Assembly (NCBI RefSeq): GCF_030269605.1
Contig: NZ_BSTQ01000032.1
Span: 1 to 40,434 of the forward strand
Reading direction: 5' to 3'
DNA length: 40,434 nt
Source: Lentzea sp. NBRC 105346
GTDB taxonomy: Bacteria > Actinomycetota > Actinomycetes > Mycobacteriales > Pseudonocardiaceae
Made by a program: the position numbers and the translations under genes
In this document: positions 7,598-18,600 of the stretch, piece after piece
Layout of the letters: each line of letters begins with the position of its first letter
Position numbering within the stretch: the stretch's first letter is position 1
The notes under the pieces: model-generated
What the model saw: the letters and a program-made list of their open reading frames with translations, nothing else
The model's database searches: none
Told to the model about the DNA's origin: nothing

Positions 7598-8350
7598 GGC
7601 CACCCCGTGCAGGATCGCCTTGACCTGGAACGGGGTCAGGCCCGGATGCTTGCTCAGGATCCGGGCCACGAGGCCGGACACGTGCGCGGCCGCGAAGCTG
7701 TTCCCGGTGGCCTTCACCGTTCCACCGCCGGGCCACGGCACGCGGATCCCGATGCCGGGCGCGCCGAACTCCACCGGCGGCGAAGGGTTGTACCGCACGG
7801 TGAACGGGTCCGTCCCCTCCGTCGCGGCGACCGAGACGACCGAGGAGAACTCGGCCGGATAGCTGATCGCGGGCACGTTGTTGACTGCCGCGACGATCAC
7901 CGCGTTGCGGAAGTACGCCCGGTCCGCCAGCTCGTGCAGCGCCGCGTAGTGCTCGCGGCGCTTGGTGCTGAGGCTGAGGTTGATCACCCCGATCCCGCGC
8001 TCCAGCGCCCACCGCACGCCCGCCAGCAGCGCGGATCCCGTGCCGCTCAACGAAGCACCGAGCACCTTCACGCTGTAGATCTCGGCGTCCGGGGCGACGC
8101 GGCGGATGAGGCCCGCGCACGCCGTGCCGTGGCCGAACGCGTCGTCGTGCGGGCCTTCCACCAGTGACGTGCCATCGACCGCGACCGCACCGGCGATCGG
8201 ACCCACGGCTTCCACGTCGATGCCGCTGTCGATCACCGCGACGCTCACGCCCGCCCCGGTCGCGTCGCCCCACGCCCACTCGCGCGTGACCGGGAGGGCG
8301 ACCTCGGGCGGTGACGTCACGTCGAACTGCCACGACCACGCCGGCTTCAT
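7592..8350 (-). CDS. Cytoplasmic subtilisin-like (S8) serine protease
   Basis: 252 residues. The catalytic triad is in order: D41 (VAVIDSGID), H74 (FGHGTACAG) and S218 (TGNSFAAAHV), with an oxyanion Asn in VIVAAVNN near 157-158. There is no signal peptide or propeptide, and the start overlaps the stop of the GAF gene by ATGA, so it should act in the cytosol. It is small for the family (secreted subtilisins are 350-400 with prosequences). As the last gene of a cyclase-GAF-protease operon it may be the effector of that signalling module; its substrate is unknown. Confidence 0.9.
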   Translation of the reverse strand: MKPAWSWQFDVTSPPEVALPVTREWAWGDATGAGVSVAVIDSGIDVEAVGPIAGAVAVDGTSLVEGPHDDAFGHGTACAGLIRRVAPDAEIYSVKVLGASLSGTGSALLAGVRWALERGIGVINLSLSTKRREHYAALHELADRAYFRNAVIVAAVNNVPAISYPAEFSSVVSVAATEGTDPFTVRYNPSPPVEFGAPGIGIRVPWPGGGTVKATGNSFAAAHVSGLVARILSKHPGLTPFQVKAILHGVAS

Positions 8351-8877
8351 GCGAGGTAGTCCAGGAAGGCTCGCAACAGCACCCTTTCCTTCTCGCCCAA
8401 CCCGCTGAGCCGCTTCGCCAGCTCCGCGGCCTCGGTGTCGCCGGACAGCGCGCCGAAGGTGCGCGCGAGCGTGATCGACAGCGCGGCCTGTCTCGCCAGC
8501 AGCGCGAGGACGTCCAGCTCGACCCCGCCCGCCGGGTCCAGCAGCTCCAGCACGCCGACGACCTCGTCCTCGGTGTCCAGCGGGACCGCAACGATTCCCC
8601 TTGGCACGTAACCGAGCGACTCGGCGAGATCGCGGGCGAACCGCGGGTCGTCGCGCACGTCGTCCAGCGCGATGGCCTGGCCCGAGCTGACCGCGTAACC
8701 CGCGATGCCGCTGCCGACCGGCAGGCGCACGCCGATCAGCGCGTGTCCCTGCGGGCCGGACGCGCTGCGGAACACCAGGTCCGGGCCGTCGACCAGGGCC
8801 ACCGAACCCGCCCTGGAGCCGGTGATGTGCTGCGCGGTCGCCACCACGGAGTCGAGCAGCCGCCGCAGGTCATCCAT
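8347..8877 (-). CDS. GAF domain sensor protein
   Basis: 176 residues. A single GAF domain occupies most of the protein (AQHITGSRAGSVALVDGPDL, GVRLPVGSGIAGYAVSSGQ, DDVRDDPRFA, GIVAVPLDTEDEVVGVLELLDP), followed by a helical tail. GAF domains bind small ligands, cyclic nucleotides or heme. The start lies inside the 3' end of the cyclase gene (8-base overlap) and its stop overlaps the protease start. A cAMP- or redox-sensing link between cyclase and protease is therefore a reasonable inference, but the ligand cannot be read from sequence. Confidence 0.85.
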   Translation of the reverse strand: MDDLRRLLDSVVATAQHITGSRAGSVALVDGPDLVFRSASGPQGHALIGVRLPVGSGIAGYAVSSGQAIALDDVRDDPRFARDLAESLGYVPRGIVAVPLDTEDEVVGVLELLDPAGGVELDVLALLARQAALSITLARTFGALSGDTEAAELAKRLSGLGEKERVLLRAFLDYLA

Positions 8878-10945
8878 CGCATCCTCCCAACACGAACGCT
8901 TCTACGGGCTCCGTCTTGCCTTTCACCGTGATCGGGGCCAGTGGTGTTACTCGCGCGCCTGGGAGCTGGGCCCGTGTGCTCGCGCTGATCACCACGCCAC
9001 CGGCCGGGGCGGCGCCCTCCAGGCGGGCCGCGAGGTTCACCGTGTCGCCGATCGCGGTGAAGTGCCGCATCGACTCGCTGCCGATGTTGCCGACCAGCGC
9101 CGAACCCGTGTTGACGCCGACGCGGAATCGCGGCCAGCCCTCCCGGGCCACACCGTTCGCCGTGTTTTGCAGGTCCAGCGCGGCCTTCGCGGCGCGCAAC
9201 GCGTGATCGGGTTGCGGCACCGGGGCGTTGAACAGCGCGATCACCGCGTCGCCGACGAACTGCGTGATGGTGCCGCCGTGGTCGAGGATGCGCGGCACGA
9301 TCGCGCCGTAATAGGTGTTCAGCATCGTGACGACGTCGGCGGGCTGCGCGCGTTCCGAGTACGTGGTGAAGCCGGTGAGGTCGGCGATCAGCACGGTCAC
9401 CTCCACCGTCGCACCGCCGAGCGCGGTCTGGGCCGGGTCGGCGATGAGCGCCTGCGCGACGTCGGGGGACAGGTAGCTGCGGAACAGGCCGTCGAGGTGC
9501 CGGTACAGCCGCGCGTTCTCGACGGCGGTCGACACCTGGCTCGCCAGCGATCGCAGCACTGGGTCGTCGCCGGAATGCCACACTTCGAGCACGCCGGCCG
9601 CGGTGTCCTTGACGGTCAACGGCAGCACGATCCGTTCATCGTCGTGCGCGGGCTCGCGGGTTTCCAGCGCCCGCGCGGTGAGATCGTCGTTCACCTCGAG
9701 CCGCCCGGCGCGCACCATCTGGATGCGCGCCTCGCCGAACGCCTCACGGGTGAGCTCCTCGACCGTCGCGAGTAGACGGTCCTCCGGCAGGTTCACCCTC
9801 GCCAGCAGGCCGACCCGCACCAGCGCTTCGAGCCTGCGTGCCTGGTCGCGTTCCCGCGCGACCGCCGCGGCGCCCTGTTCGAGGACCTCGGCCTGACGTT
9901 CGGTGAGGCCGAACTCGGCGGCGAGCCGGGCGGTGACGCGGCCCAGCCTGGCTGGGTCTGGTGAGTCCATCATGGACCCGACGAGGGCGTCGAGCGCCGC
10001 GGCGTGCGAGCGCCGTACCTCTTCGAGCGTCTGCTCCAGGGCCACGCTGTTGAACAGCCCCGACCGCGTGCCCTCCCGTTGGTAGTGCACGTGCGCGCTG
10101 TAGGCGACGAACCCGAACGCCAGGAGCATCAGCAGATGCCACTCCCACCACGACGCGGCCCAGTTGCGGGCGTACACCATTGCTACCAGGGACTCGGCGA
10201 GCAGTATGTACGCGGTGATGACGCTCAGCAGGATCGCGGCCGGCCTGCGGCGGTGCACCGCGAAGTACCGGACGGCCGCCACCAGATAGAGCAACGAACC
10301 CGCGATCGCCACACCCACAAGCGGTCCATGTGCCTCGCTCGGCGTGCCGAACCGGCTGCCGTAGCTCAGCACACCGGCGACGACCAGCGTGAACACCAGT
10401 GCGAGCCGAGCCGGTAGCTGCCAGCGCACGACCCGGCGCGCGCCGGAGTTGGTGAACTCGACTGCGGACAACCCGGCGACGACGGCGGCGAGGAACAACC
10501 CGATCGGGGCAGCCATCGCGAAGCCGGGGTTCGGGTGGTGCACGAGCACGCCGGGCGTCGCGAACGCGTGCAGCGCCAGGAAGCCGGACGCCGTGATGAA
10601 CGCCAGCGACACCAGGAACAGGCGCGCGTCCCGCCGCGCGCGGGCCTGTTCGTTGATCCGCGCGGCCAGCCCCAGGCTGATCATCGCGACCGCCGCGACC
10701 AGCCAGAAGTGTGAACGGTGGTCCTCCCACCGCACGTCGAACGCGGGTTGTGCGACCAGCAACCACAGTCCCAGCAGCGGCAATGCCAGGTGCAGCAGCC
10801 AGGTCGCGGCGGGAACGAACGTGCGTGTGCTCAGGACCCTCTCCTTCGCGTCGGCGAATTGAGACGAACCGTAGAAGAAATCTCCACGTTCGGCCGACCC
10901 TCCGCGCCTGCTGAGACGTAACAGGGGTGCGTTACAACATTTCAC
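8870..10945 (-). CDS. Membrane-anchored GAF-class III adenylate/guanylate cyclase
   Basis: Up to 691 residues. The N-terminal ~280 residues carry about seven or eight hydrophobic spans, then a helical linker, a GAF domain (~395-510) and a C-terminal class III cyclase domain. The cyclase has metal-binding Asp in VLIADLTGFT and FVGDAVIALF and transition-state N/R in GDTVNLAARLE. The usual Lys before the second metal Asp is Gln (ITQFVGD), and Thr replaces the base-binding Asp (FTAIGD), so nucleotide choice is uncertain (class IIIb-like). The start is doubtful: GTG 10945 has no ribosome site and would include a TTA at codon 9, whereas an in-frame CTG at 10834 follows AAGGAGAGG. It heads the cyclase-GAF-protease operon and is divergent from pfaD. 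Confidence 0.85.
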   Translation of the reverse strand: MKCCNAPLLRLSRRGGSAERGDFFYGSSQFADAKERVLSTRTFVPAATWLLHLALPLLGLWLLVAQPAFDVRWEDHRSHFWLVAAVAMISLGLAARINEQARARRDARLFLVSLAFITASGFLALHAFATPGVLVHHPNPGFAMAAPIGLFLAAVVAGLSAVEFTNSGARRVVRWQLPARLALVFTLVVAGVLSYGSRFGTPSEAHGPLVGVAIAGSLLYLVAAVRYFAVHRRRPAAILLSVITAYILLAESLVAMVYARNWAASWWEWHLLMLLAFGFVAYSAHVHYQREGTRSGLFNSVALEQTLEEVRRSHAAALDALVGSMMDSPDPARLGRVTARLAAEFGLTERQAEVLEQGAAAVARERDQARRLEALVRVGLLARVNLPEDRLLATVEELTREAFGEARIQMVRAGRLEVNDDLTARALETREPAHDDERIVLPLTVKDTAAGVLEVWHSGDDPVLRSLASQVSTAVENARLYRHLDGLFRSYLSPDVAQALIADPAQTALGGATVEVTVLIADLTGFTTYSERAQPADVVTMLNTYYGAIVPRILDHGGTITQFVGDAVIALFNAPVPQPDHALRAAKAALDLQNTANGVAREGWPRFRVGVNTGSALVGNIGSESMRHFTAIGDTVNLAARLEGAAPAGGVVISASTRAQLPGARVTPLAPITVKGKTEPVEAFVLGGCDG
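10918..10935. promoter_or_regulatory. Candidate operator, GTAAC-N8-GTTAC
   Basis: An inverted repeat with 5-bp arms and an 8-bp spacer lies 30-47 bases upstream of the pfaD start. It is inside the divergent control region with the cyclase gene, if the cyclase starts at its internal CTG. It is a plausible regulator site for the Pfa-type operon. The short arms make chance occurrence possible. Confidence 0.3.
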
Positions 10946-10964
10946 CCATAACTAAGGGGACACC

Positions 10965-12602
10965 GTGTCGGCGGACCACGGCAATTCCACTGCTCAGGTG
11001 ATCGATTTTCGGCGGGCCCATGCGCCGATCGCCACATGGGTCCCCGGTTCGGGTCGACCCGCGTTCGACCCGGACGGTATCGCGGAGATCCTCTCGGAGA
11101 TTCGCGAGCCGGTACACGTGGTGGCGTCGCGGCACGACAACGGCGTCGGTGTCGGGATCGGCGGCTCGGCCGGGGTCAACGACGACCACGGCTTCCGGCT
11201 GCTGGGAACGCTGCCACCGCTGTACCCGGAGTGGCTGGGGGACCGGTCGTTCTGCGAGGCGCACGGCGTCCGGTTCCCCTACATCGCGGGCGAGATGGCC
11301 AACGGCATCGCGACGACCCAGATGGTCATCGCCATGGCGCGGGCCGAGATGCTCGGCTTCTTCGGCGCGGGCGGGCTGGCGCCGCAGCGCGTCGAGGCGG
11401 CCGTCGACGAACTCGTCCGCGAGCTCGGCGACGCGCCGAACTGGGGTGTGAACCTGATCCACTCGCCCAACGAGCTGGCGATCGAGGAACGCGTGGCGGA
11501 GCTGTTGATCAGCCGCGGCGTGCCGATCGTGTCGGCGTCGGCGTACATGGGCCTCACGCCCGCGGTCGTACGCTGCGCCGTTGCGGGACTGCGGCTCGTG
11601 GACGGTGTCGTGGTCCCGCGCCGGAGGGTCTTCGCCAAGGTGTCCCGGCCCGAGGTCGCGGCGCAGTTCATGTCGCCCGCGCCCGACGAGATCCTGCGCG
11701 TGCTCCTCGACCGCGGGCAGATCACCGCCGAGGAGGCGGCGCTCGCGGCCCGCGTGCCGGTCGCGTCGGACATCACCGTCGAGTCGGACAGCGGTGGGCA
11801 CACCGACAACCGGCCGCTGGTGTCGTTGCTGCCGGCGATCATCGGCCTGCGGGACTCCATCGTGGCGCAGCACGGGTTCACCATCCGCGTGGGCGCGGCC
11901 GGCGGGCTCGGGACGCCGGCGTCGGTGGCCGGTGCGTTCGCGCTGGGTGCCGCGTACGTCGTGACCGGTTCGGTGAACCAGGCGTGCGTCGAGGCCGGGA
12001 TCTCGGCCGAGGCGCGCGAGATGCTCGCCGCAGCCGACATCGCGGACGTGATCATGGCGCCCGCCGCGGACATGTTCGAGCAGGGCGTGAAGCTGCAGGT
12101 GCTGCGCCGCGGCACGATGTTCGCCGCCCGCGCCGGCCAGCTGTACGAGGCCTACCGCTCGTACCCGTCGCTCGAAGCGCTCCCGGAAGCGGTGCGGACG
12201 CGGTTGGAGCGCGACGTGCTGCGGGCGCCGATCTCCGAGATCTGGGCGGGCACCGAGGCGTTCTGGCGCGAGCGCGACCCGGCCGAGCTGCAGCGCGCGC
12301 TCGCGGATCCCAAGCACCGCATGGCGCTGGTGTTCCGCTGGTACCTCGGCAAGGCCTCGCGGTGGGCCATCGAGGGTGACGACACCCGGCGCGTCGACTA
12401 CCAGATCTGGTGCGGTCCGGCGATGGGCGCCTTCAACCGTTGGACCGAAGGCACCTTCCTCGCCGCACCTTCCGAGCGAACCGTCGTGCAGGTCGCCCTG
12501 AACCTGCTCGAGGGCGCCGCGGTCCTGACCCGCGCCCACCAGTTGCGCACGTACGGCGTGCCGGTCCAGTCCTTCACCTTCGCCCCCCGCAAGCTGATCT
12601 GA
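10965..12602 (+). CDS. pfaD: PfaD-like trans-acting enoyl reductase
   Basis: 545 residues, GTG start with AAGGGGA four bases upstream. It is a flavin-dependent (2-nitropropane dioxygenase-fold) enoyl reductase of the PfaD family, which acts in trans on acyl-ACP in PUFA and related secondary-lipid synthases. Diagnostic features are the N-terminal GVGIGGSAGV region, EMANGIATTQMVIAMARAEM, the SDSGGHTDNRP motif (H279) and the FMN-phosphate region RVGAAGGLGTPASVAGAF ... YVVTGSVNQACVEAG. The C-terminal extension (RWYLGKASRWA, GPAMGAFNRW) is typical of the family. It is first of a three-gene operon: pfaA begins 10 bp after its stop. Confidence 0.95.
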   Translation: MSADHGNSTAQVIDFRRAHAPIATWVPGSGRPAFDPDGIAEILSEIREPVHVVASRHDNGVGVGIGGSAGVNDDHGFRLLGTLPPLYPEWLGDRSFCEAHGVRFPYIAGEMANGIATTQMVIAMARAEMLGFFGAGGLAPQRVEAAVDELVRELGDAPNWGVNLIHSPNELAIEERVAELLISRGVPIVSASAYMGLTPAVVRCAVAGLRLVDGVVVPRRRVFAKVSRPEVAAQFMSPAPDEILRVLLDRGQITAEEAALAARVPVASDITVESDSGGHTDNRPLVSLLPAIIGLRDSIVAQHGFTIRVGAAGGLGTPASVAGAFALGAAYVVTGSVNQACVEAGISAEAREMLAAADIADVIMAPAADMFEQGVKLQVLRRGTMFAARAGQLYEAYRSYPSLEALPEAVRTRLERDVLRAPISEIWAGTEAFWRERDPAELQRALADPKHRMALVFRWYLGKASRWAIEGDDTRRVDYQIWCGPAMGAFNRWTEGTFLAAPSERTVVQVALNLLEGAAVLTRAHQLRTYGVPVQSFTFAPRKLI

Positions 12603-12612
12603 GGAGTTCGCC

Positions 12613-15600
12613 GTGTCTGTCCCTGTAGCCGTTGTCGGTGTCAGCGCGTTGCTCCCCGGTTCGTCGGACGTCGACGGGTTCTGGCGGTCCGTCCTGCGTG
12701 GCGAGGACCAGATCACCGAGGTCCCGCCGTCGCACTGGCTGATCTCCGACTACTACGACGCCGACCCCAAAGCGCCGGACAAGACGTACGGCAAACGGGG
12801 CGCGTTCCTGTCACCGGTCGACTTCGACCCGCTGGCGTTCGGCATCCCGCCGAACCAGATGGAGGCGACGGACACGACGCAGCTGCTGTCGCTGGTCGTC
12901 GCGGACCAGGTGCTTCGCGATGCGACCGGCGGCTCACTGTCCTCTTTGGATCGCGATCGCGTGTCGGTCATCCTCGGCACCGCGCCGCTGGAGCTGCTCG
13001 CGACCATGGCGTCGCGCCTGCAGCGCCCGGTGTGGCTCAAGGCGTTGCGTGAACACGGCGTCGCCAACGCGGAGGCTGTCTGTGACTCCATCGCGTCGCA
13101 CTACGTGCCGTGGCAGGAGGCGTCGTTCCCCGGTCTGCTGTCCAATGTGGTCGCAGGCCGCATCGCGAACAAGTTCGACCTGCACGGCACCAACTGCACG
13201 ACCGACGCCGCCTGCGCGTCGTCGTTGGCGGCCCTGCAGGCCGGGATGAACGAGCTGATGCTCGGCACCGCCGACATGGTGATCACCGGCGGCGTCGACA
13301 CGCTCAACGACATCACGATGTACATGTGCTTCTCCAAGACGCCCGCGCTGTCGCCGTCCGGTGACTGCAAGCCGTTCTCCTCGGAGGCGGACGGGACGAT
13401 CCTGGGCGAGGGCCTGGTCATGTTCGCGCTGAAGCGCCTGGCGGACGCCGAGCGCGACGGCGACCACGTCTACGCGGTCCTGAAGGGTCTCGGCACCGCG
13501 TCGGACGGCCGTTCGACCGCGATCTACGCACCCCTGCCCGAGGGCCAGGCGCGCGCGTTGCGCCGTGCCTACTCCGCGGCCGGTTACGGACCCGACTCGG
13601 TGGAGCTGGTCGAGGCGCACGGAACCGGCACGACCGCGGGCGACCTGGCCGAGTTCACCGCGCTGCGCACGGTGTTCTCCGAGTCGGGTCGCGTCGACTC
13701 GCAGTGGTGCGCGCTGGGTTCGGTGAAGTCGCAGATCGGCCACACCAAGGCCGCCGCCGGTGCCGCGGGCATGCTGAAGGCCGTGCTCTCGTTGCACCAC
13801 AAGGTACTGCCGCCGACGATCAAGGTCTCCGAACCGTCGCCCAAGCTGGACCTGGCGTCGTCGCCGATGTATTTGAACACCTCTGCGCGCCCGTGGATCC
13901 GTTCGTCGGACCACCCGCGCCGCGCCTCGGTGTCGTCGTTCGGTTTCGGCGGCAGCAACTTCCACCTGACCTTGGAGGAGTACGTGCCCGGAAACGGTGG
14001 CCGCACCCCGTGGCGGGTGCACAGTTCCCCTGCCGAGCTGGTGCTGCTGTCGGCGGCATCCCCGGAGGAACTCGCCCGCAAAGCGTCCCAAGTGGACACT
14101 TCAGCTGCGCTGGCCGACATCGCCCGTTCGTCGCAGTCCTCTTTCGTGCCAACCGACTCCGCGCGCCTGGCGGTAGTAGCCTCGTCTTCCGCGGAGTTGG
14201 CCACTCGGTTGTCGCTCGCCGTATCCGGAACCCAGGCGCCCGGCGTGATGTTCGCGTCAGGCGACCCGGATCCCGGACTGGTCGGCTTCGTGTTCTCCGG
14301 ACAGGGCAGCCAGTACGTGGGCATGGGTGCCGACCTGGCGATGGAGTTCCCGGCGGCGCGAGCCGTGTGGGACTCGGTCGCCGACATCCTGCCGGTGCAC
14401 ACCCGCGTCTTCCCGGTGCCAGTGTTCTCTGACGCGGAACGTGCCTCTCAGCAGGAGGCCCTGACCGCGACCGAGTGGGCCCAGCCCGCGCTGGCCGCGG
14501 CTTCACTGGCCCAGCTGGCGTTGCTGGACTCGCTGAAGGTCTCGCCGGACGCCGTCGCGGGCCACAGCTTCGGTGAGCTGGTCGCGCTGCACACGGCCGG
14601 GGCCTTCTCCGCCGATTCGCTGGTGCGTCTCGCGCGGTGCCGTGGCGAGGCCATGCGTGACGCTTCGGTGTCCGGCGTGATGCTCGCGGTGTCCGCTCCT
14701 TTCTCCGCCGTCTCCGCGGTAGTGTCCGAACTGGACGGTGTTTGGGTCGCCAACCACAACTCGCCCACGCAGGTCGTCGTGTCCGGCACCGCTGCCGGGG
14801 TGTCGGCTGTGGAGTCGCATTTCTCGGCCTTGGGTGTGACGTGCCGCCGCCTGGAGACGGCCACCGCGTTCCACTCGCCGCTGGTGGCCTCGGCGGGTTC
14901 TTCGCTGAGCAGCTTCCTGGGCTCGATCGAGGTCGGCTCGCCGCGCATCCCGGTGTACGGCAACGCCGACGCGTCGGTGTATCCCACTTCTTCCGATGCG
15001 ATCCGTTCACGCATCGCGTCGCACCTGGCCACCCCGGTCCGTTTCGTCGACGAGATCGAGGCCATGTACGCCGCCGGTGTGCGCACGTTCGTCGAGGTCG
15101 GTGCGGGGTCGGTGCTGACCGGTCTGGTCGGCAAGATCCTTGCCGGACGGCCCCACGTCGCCGTGTCGTTGGACCGCAAGGGGAAGCACGGCGTGACCGC
15201 TTTGTTCGAGGCTCTCGGCGTGCTGGCCGTCAACGGCGTTGCCGCTGACTTCGACGCTTTGTGGGCGCACGTCGCGCCGCCGGCTGAGGTGGTTGAGGAG
15301 ACTCGGCCTCGGTTGGTGAAGCAGGTGTCTGGTGCCAACTACGGCAAGCCTTACCCGCCCTTGGCTCCGGTCGCTGCGCCTTCTCCTGCTGTTGCTGACT
15401 TGGTGCTTCAGGTGGTGGCGGAGAAGACCGGGTACCCGGCCGAGGTGCTGGCGCCCGATATGGATCTCGAGGTTGATCTGGGGATCGATTCGATCAAGCG
15501 GGTCGAGATTCTGGCGGTCGTGCGGCGTTCGGTGCCTGGGTTGCCCGATCTGGAGGTTGGTGATCTGGGCAAGTTGCGGACGCTGGGGGAGATCACCTCT

Positions 15601-18600
15601 CGGTTGGGTGGGGCGGTGGTCGCTCCAGTGCAGCCGCAGGCAGCTGTGCCAGCCGCCGCGCATGCACCCGCACCCGCTGCGGCTGCGGCTGTAGTGCCCG
15701 CCGCGGCGCTGGCCCCTGCTGCCGCTGTTGTGCATGCATCCGCTGCCGCTGTAATGCCCGCTGCGGCGCTGGCTCCTGCTACCGCTGCCGTGCATGCACC
15801 CGCCGCCGTGCCCGCTGAAACCTCCGTGCCCGCTGCTACGCCGACTGCCGCGGCTGTTGCTGCTGCGTCGGCGCCTGCCCTCGTCGCTCCTGCACCTGCC
15901 GCCGCGCTCGGAGCGACGCAGCTGCCCGCACCTTCCGCCGCGCTGGCCCCCGCTTTCGCCGTTGCCACCTCGGCGCCCGCTGCGACGCAGCCTCCAATGC
16001 CTGCCCCGGCCCCCGCATCTACCTCAGTGGCGGGTCTGGAGAAGCTCGTGCTGGATGTAGTCGCGGAGAAGACGGGCTACCCGGCCGACATGCTGGCCGG
16101 CGACATGGATCTCGAGGCTGATCTGGGAATCGATTCGATCAAGCGGGTGGAGATTCTGTCGGCGGTGCGGCGGGCGGTGCCGGGCCTGCCGGAGGTGGAT
16201 CCGGTCGAGTTGGGCAAGCTCCGCACCCTCGGTGAGATCACGGATCGCTTGGGCGGCGCGGTTCCCGCGCCCGACCAGCCGCAGGCACCCGCCGCCGCGT
16301 CGGCTCCGGCGCCCGCTCCTGTCAGCGCGCAGCCCGCGACCTCCGTGGCTGGACTGGAGAAGCTCGTCCTGGATGTGGTCGCCGAGAAGACCGGCTACCC
16401 GGCCGATATGCTCGCGAGCGACATGGACCTGGAAGCCGACTTGGGCATCGACTCCATCAAGCGGGTGGAGATTCTGTCCGCGGTGCGTCGGGCCGTGCCG
16501 GAGCTGCCGGAGGTGGATCCGGTCGAGTTGGGCAAGTTGCGGACGCTCGGCGAGATCACGGATCGCTTGGGCGGCGTGGCTCCCGCGCCCGAGCAGCCGC
16601 AGGCACCGGCCGTCACGCCGGCTCCCGCAGCCGCACCCGTAGAGGCGCCAGCTGTCGTACCGGTCCCCGTATCCGCTCCCGCCGCGACTTCCGTAATGGG
16701 GCTGGAGAAGCTCGTCCTGGACGTGGTTGCCGAGAAGACGGGTTACCCGGCGGACATGCTGGCCGGCGACATGGATCTCGAGGCTGACCTGGGCATCGAC
16801 TCGATCAAGCGGGTGGAGATCCTGTCGGCGGTGCGGCGGGCGGTGCCGGAGCTGCCGGAGGTGGATCCGGTGGAGTTGGGCAAGCTCCGCACCCTGGGCG
16901 AGATCACGGATCGCTTGGGCGGCGGCGTGGGTGCCGCACCGATGCAGCCGCAGGCACCCGCCGCCGCGCAGCCACCCGCTGCTGCCGCCGCACCCGTTGC
17001 CACGCTGCCCCAGGCAGCCGCAGCCGTACCTGCCTTCACGCAGCCGCAGGCACCCGCTGCCCCGCCGGCAACCGCATTCGCACCCACAACTGCGCAGACC
17101 CCCGCCCCCGCACAGCCCCCAGCTCCCATGGCGGACCTGGAGAAGCTCGTCCTCGATGTCGTCGCCGAGAAGACGGGCTACCCGGCCGACATGCTCGCGA
17201 GCGACATGGACCTGGAAGCGGACCTGGGCATCGACTCCATCAAGCGAGTGGAGATCCTGTCCGCGGTGCGGCGCGCCGTGCCCCAACTGCCCGAGGTGGA
17301 CCCGGTCGAACTCAGCAAGCTCCGCACGCTCGGCGAAATCACCGCGAGCCTCGGCAACACCAAGCAAGAAACCAAGCAAGCCAAGCCCGAGCAGCCAGAC
17401 CTAGTCCGCCGAGCGGTACGCATGAAGGAAGCGGCACCATGCGGCCTGTCCCTCCCCGGCCTCCGCGACGGCCAAGTAACGGTCACCGACGACGGCACCG
17501 GCGTGGCAAGGCACCTGGTAGCACGCCTCAAGGCCAAGGGAATCAACGCACACCAGGGCGAGGTGAGCGAGACCACCGAAAGGGTGGTCCACCTAGGCGG
17601 CCTCAAGAACGCATCGACGATCGACCAAGCGATAGAAATCCAGAAGGCACTGTTCCGCGACGCCCGCAAAATGGCCGACAACGCCAAACTGTTCGTCACG
17701 GTCCAGGACACGGGCGGCGACTACGGCATCGAAGGCACGGAACGGGCCTGGGTGGGAGGCGTCGCGGGCCTCACCCGCACGGCCGCCAGGGAGTGGCCCG
17801 ACGCCACCACGAAGACGATCGACATCCAGCGCGGGCGGCGCACCCCGAGCGCGGTCGCGGAAGCGATCGCGAAGGAGTTGCTCACCGGCGGGTCGAGCAC
17901 GGACATCGGGCTCAAGGCGAACGGCCAACGGAGCAAGATCCACGCGATCCACACGAAGGCCGAGCCGCACAGGAAGATCCAAGGCGTGATCGTCGCGACC
18001 GGCGGCGCCAGGGGCGTCACAGCGCAGGCGTTGATCGAGCTCGCCCGGCAGTACGCGCCGAAGATCCTGCTGCTGGGACGCACCGAACGGCAGCAGGACA
18101 CCTACAAAGCCAAGGACGAGACCGAGCTGCGCCGGCTGATCATCCAGCAGACCGGCAAGAAGCCGGCCGAGGTCAACGCCATCGTGGCCGACATCCTCAA
18201 GGCCCGCGAGGTCGAGGAGACCATCGAACGGATCCGCGAAGCGGGATCCGAGGTGCGGTACGCGAACGTCGACACACGCGACCCGGAAGCGCTCAAGGCA
18301 ACCCTTGCCGAGGCGCGCGCCTGGGGACCGATCACCGGCATCGTGCACGGCGCGGGCGTCCTCGCGGACAAGCGGATCGCGGAGAAGACCGACGAGCAGT
18401 TCGCGAAGGTGTTCGACACCAAGGTCAAGGGTCTGCAGGCGTTGCTGGAGGCCACTAAGGACGATCCGCTCGAGACGATCTGCCTGTTCTCGTCGATCTC
18501 GGCGTTCGCGGGTAACGCGGGGCAGTGCGACTACGCGATGGCCAACGAGGTGCTCAACCAGGTCGCCCACGCGCAGAAGCGCGAAGGCTGCACAGTGAGG

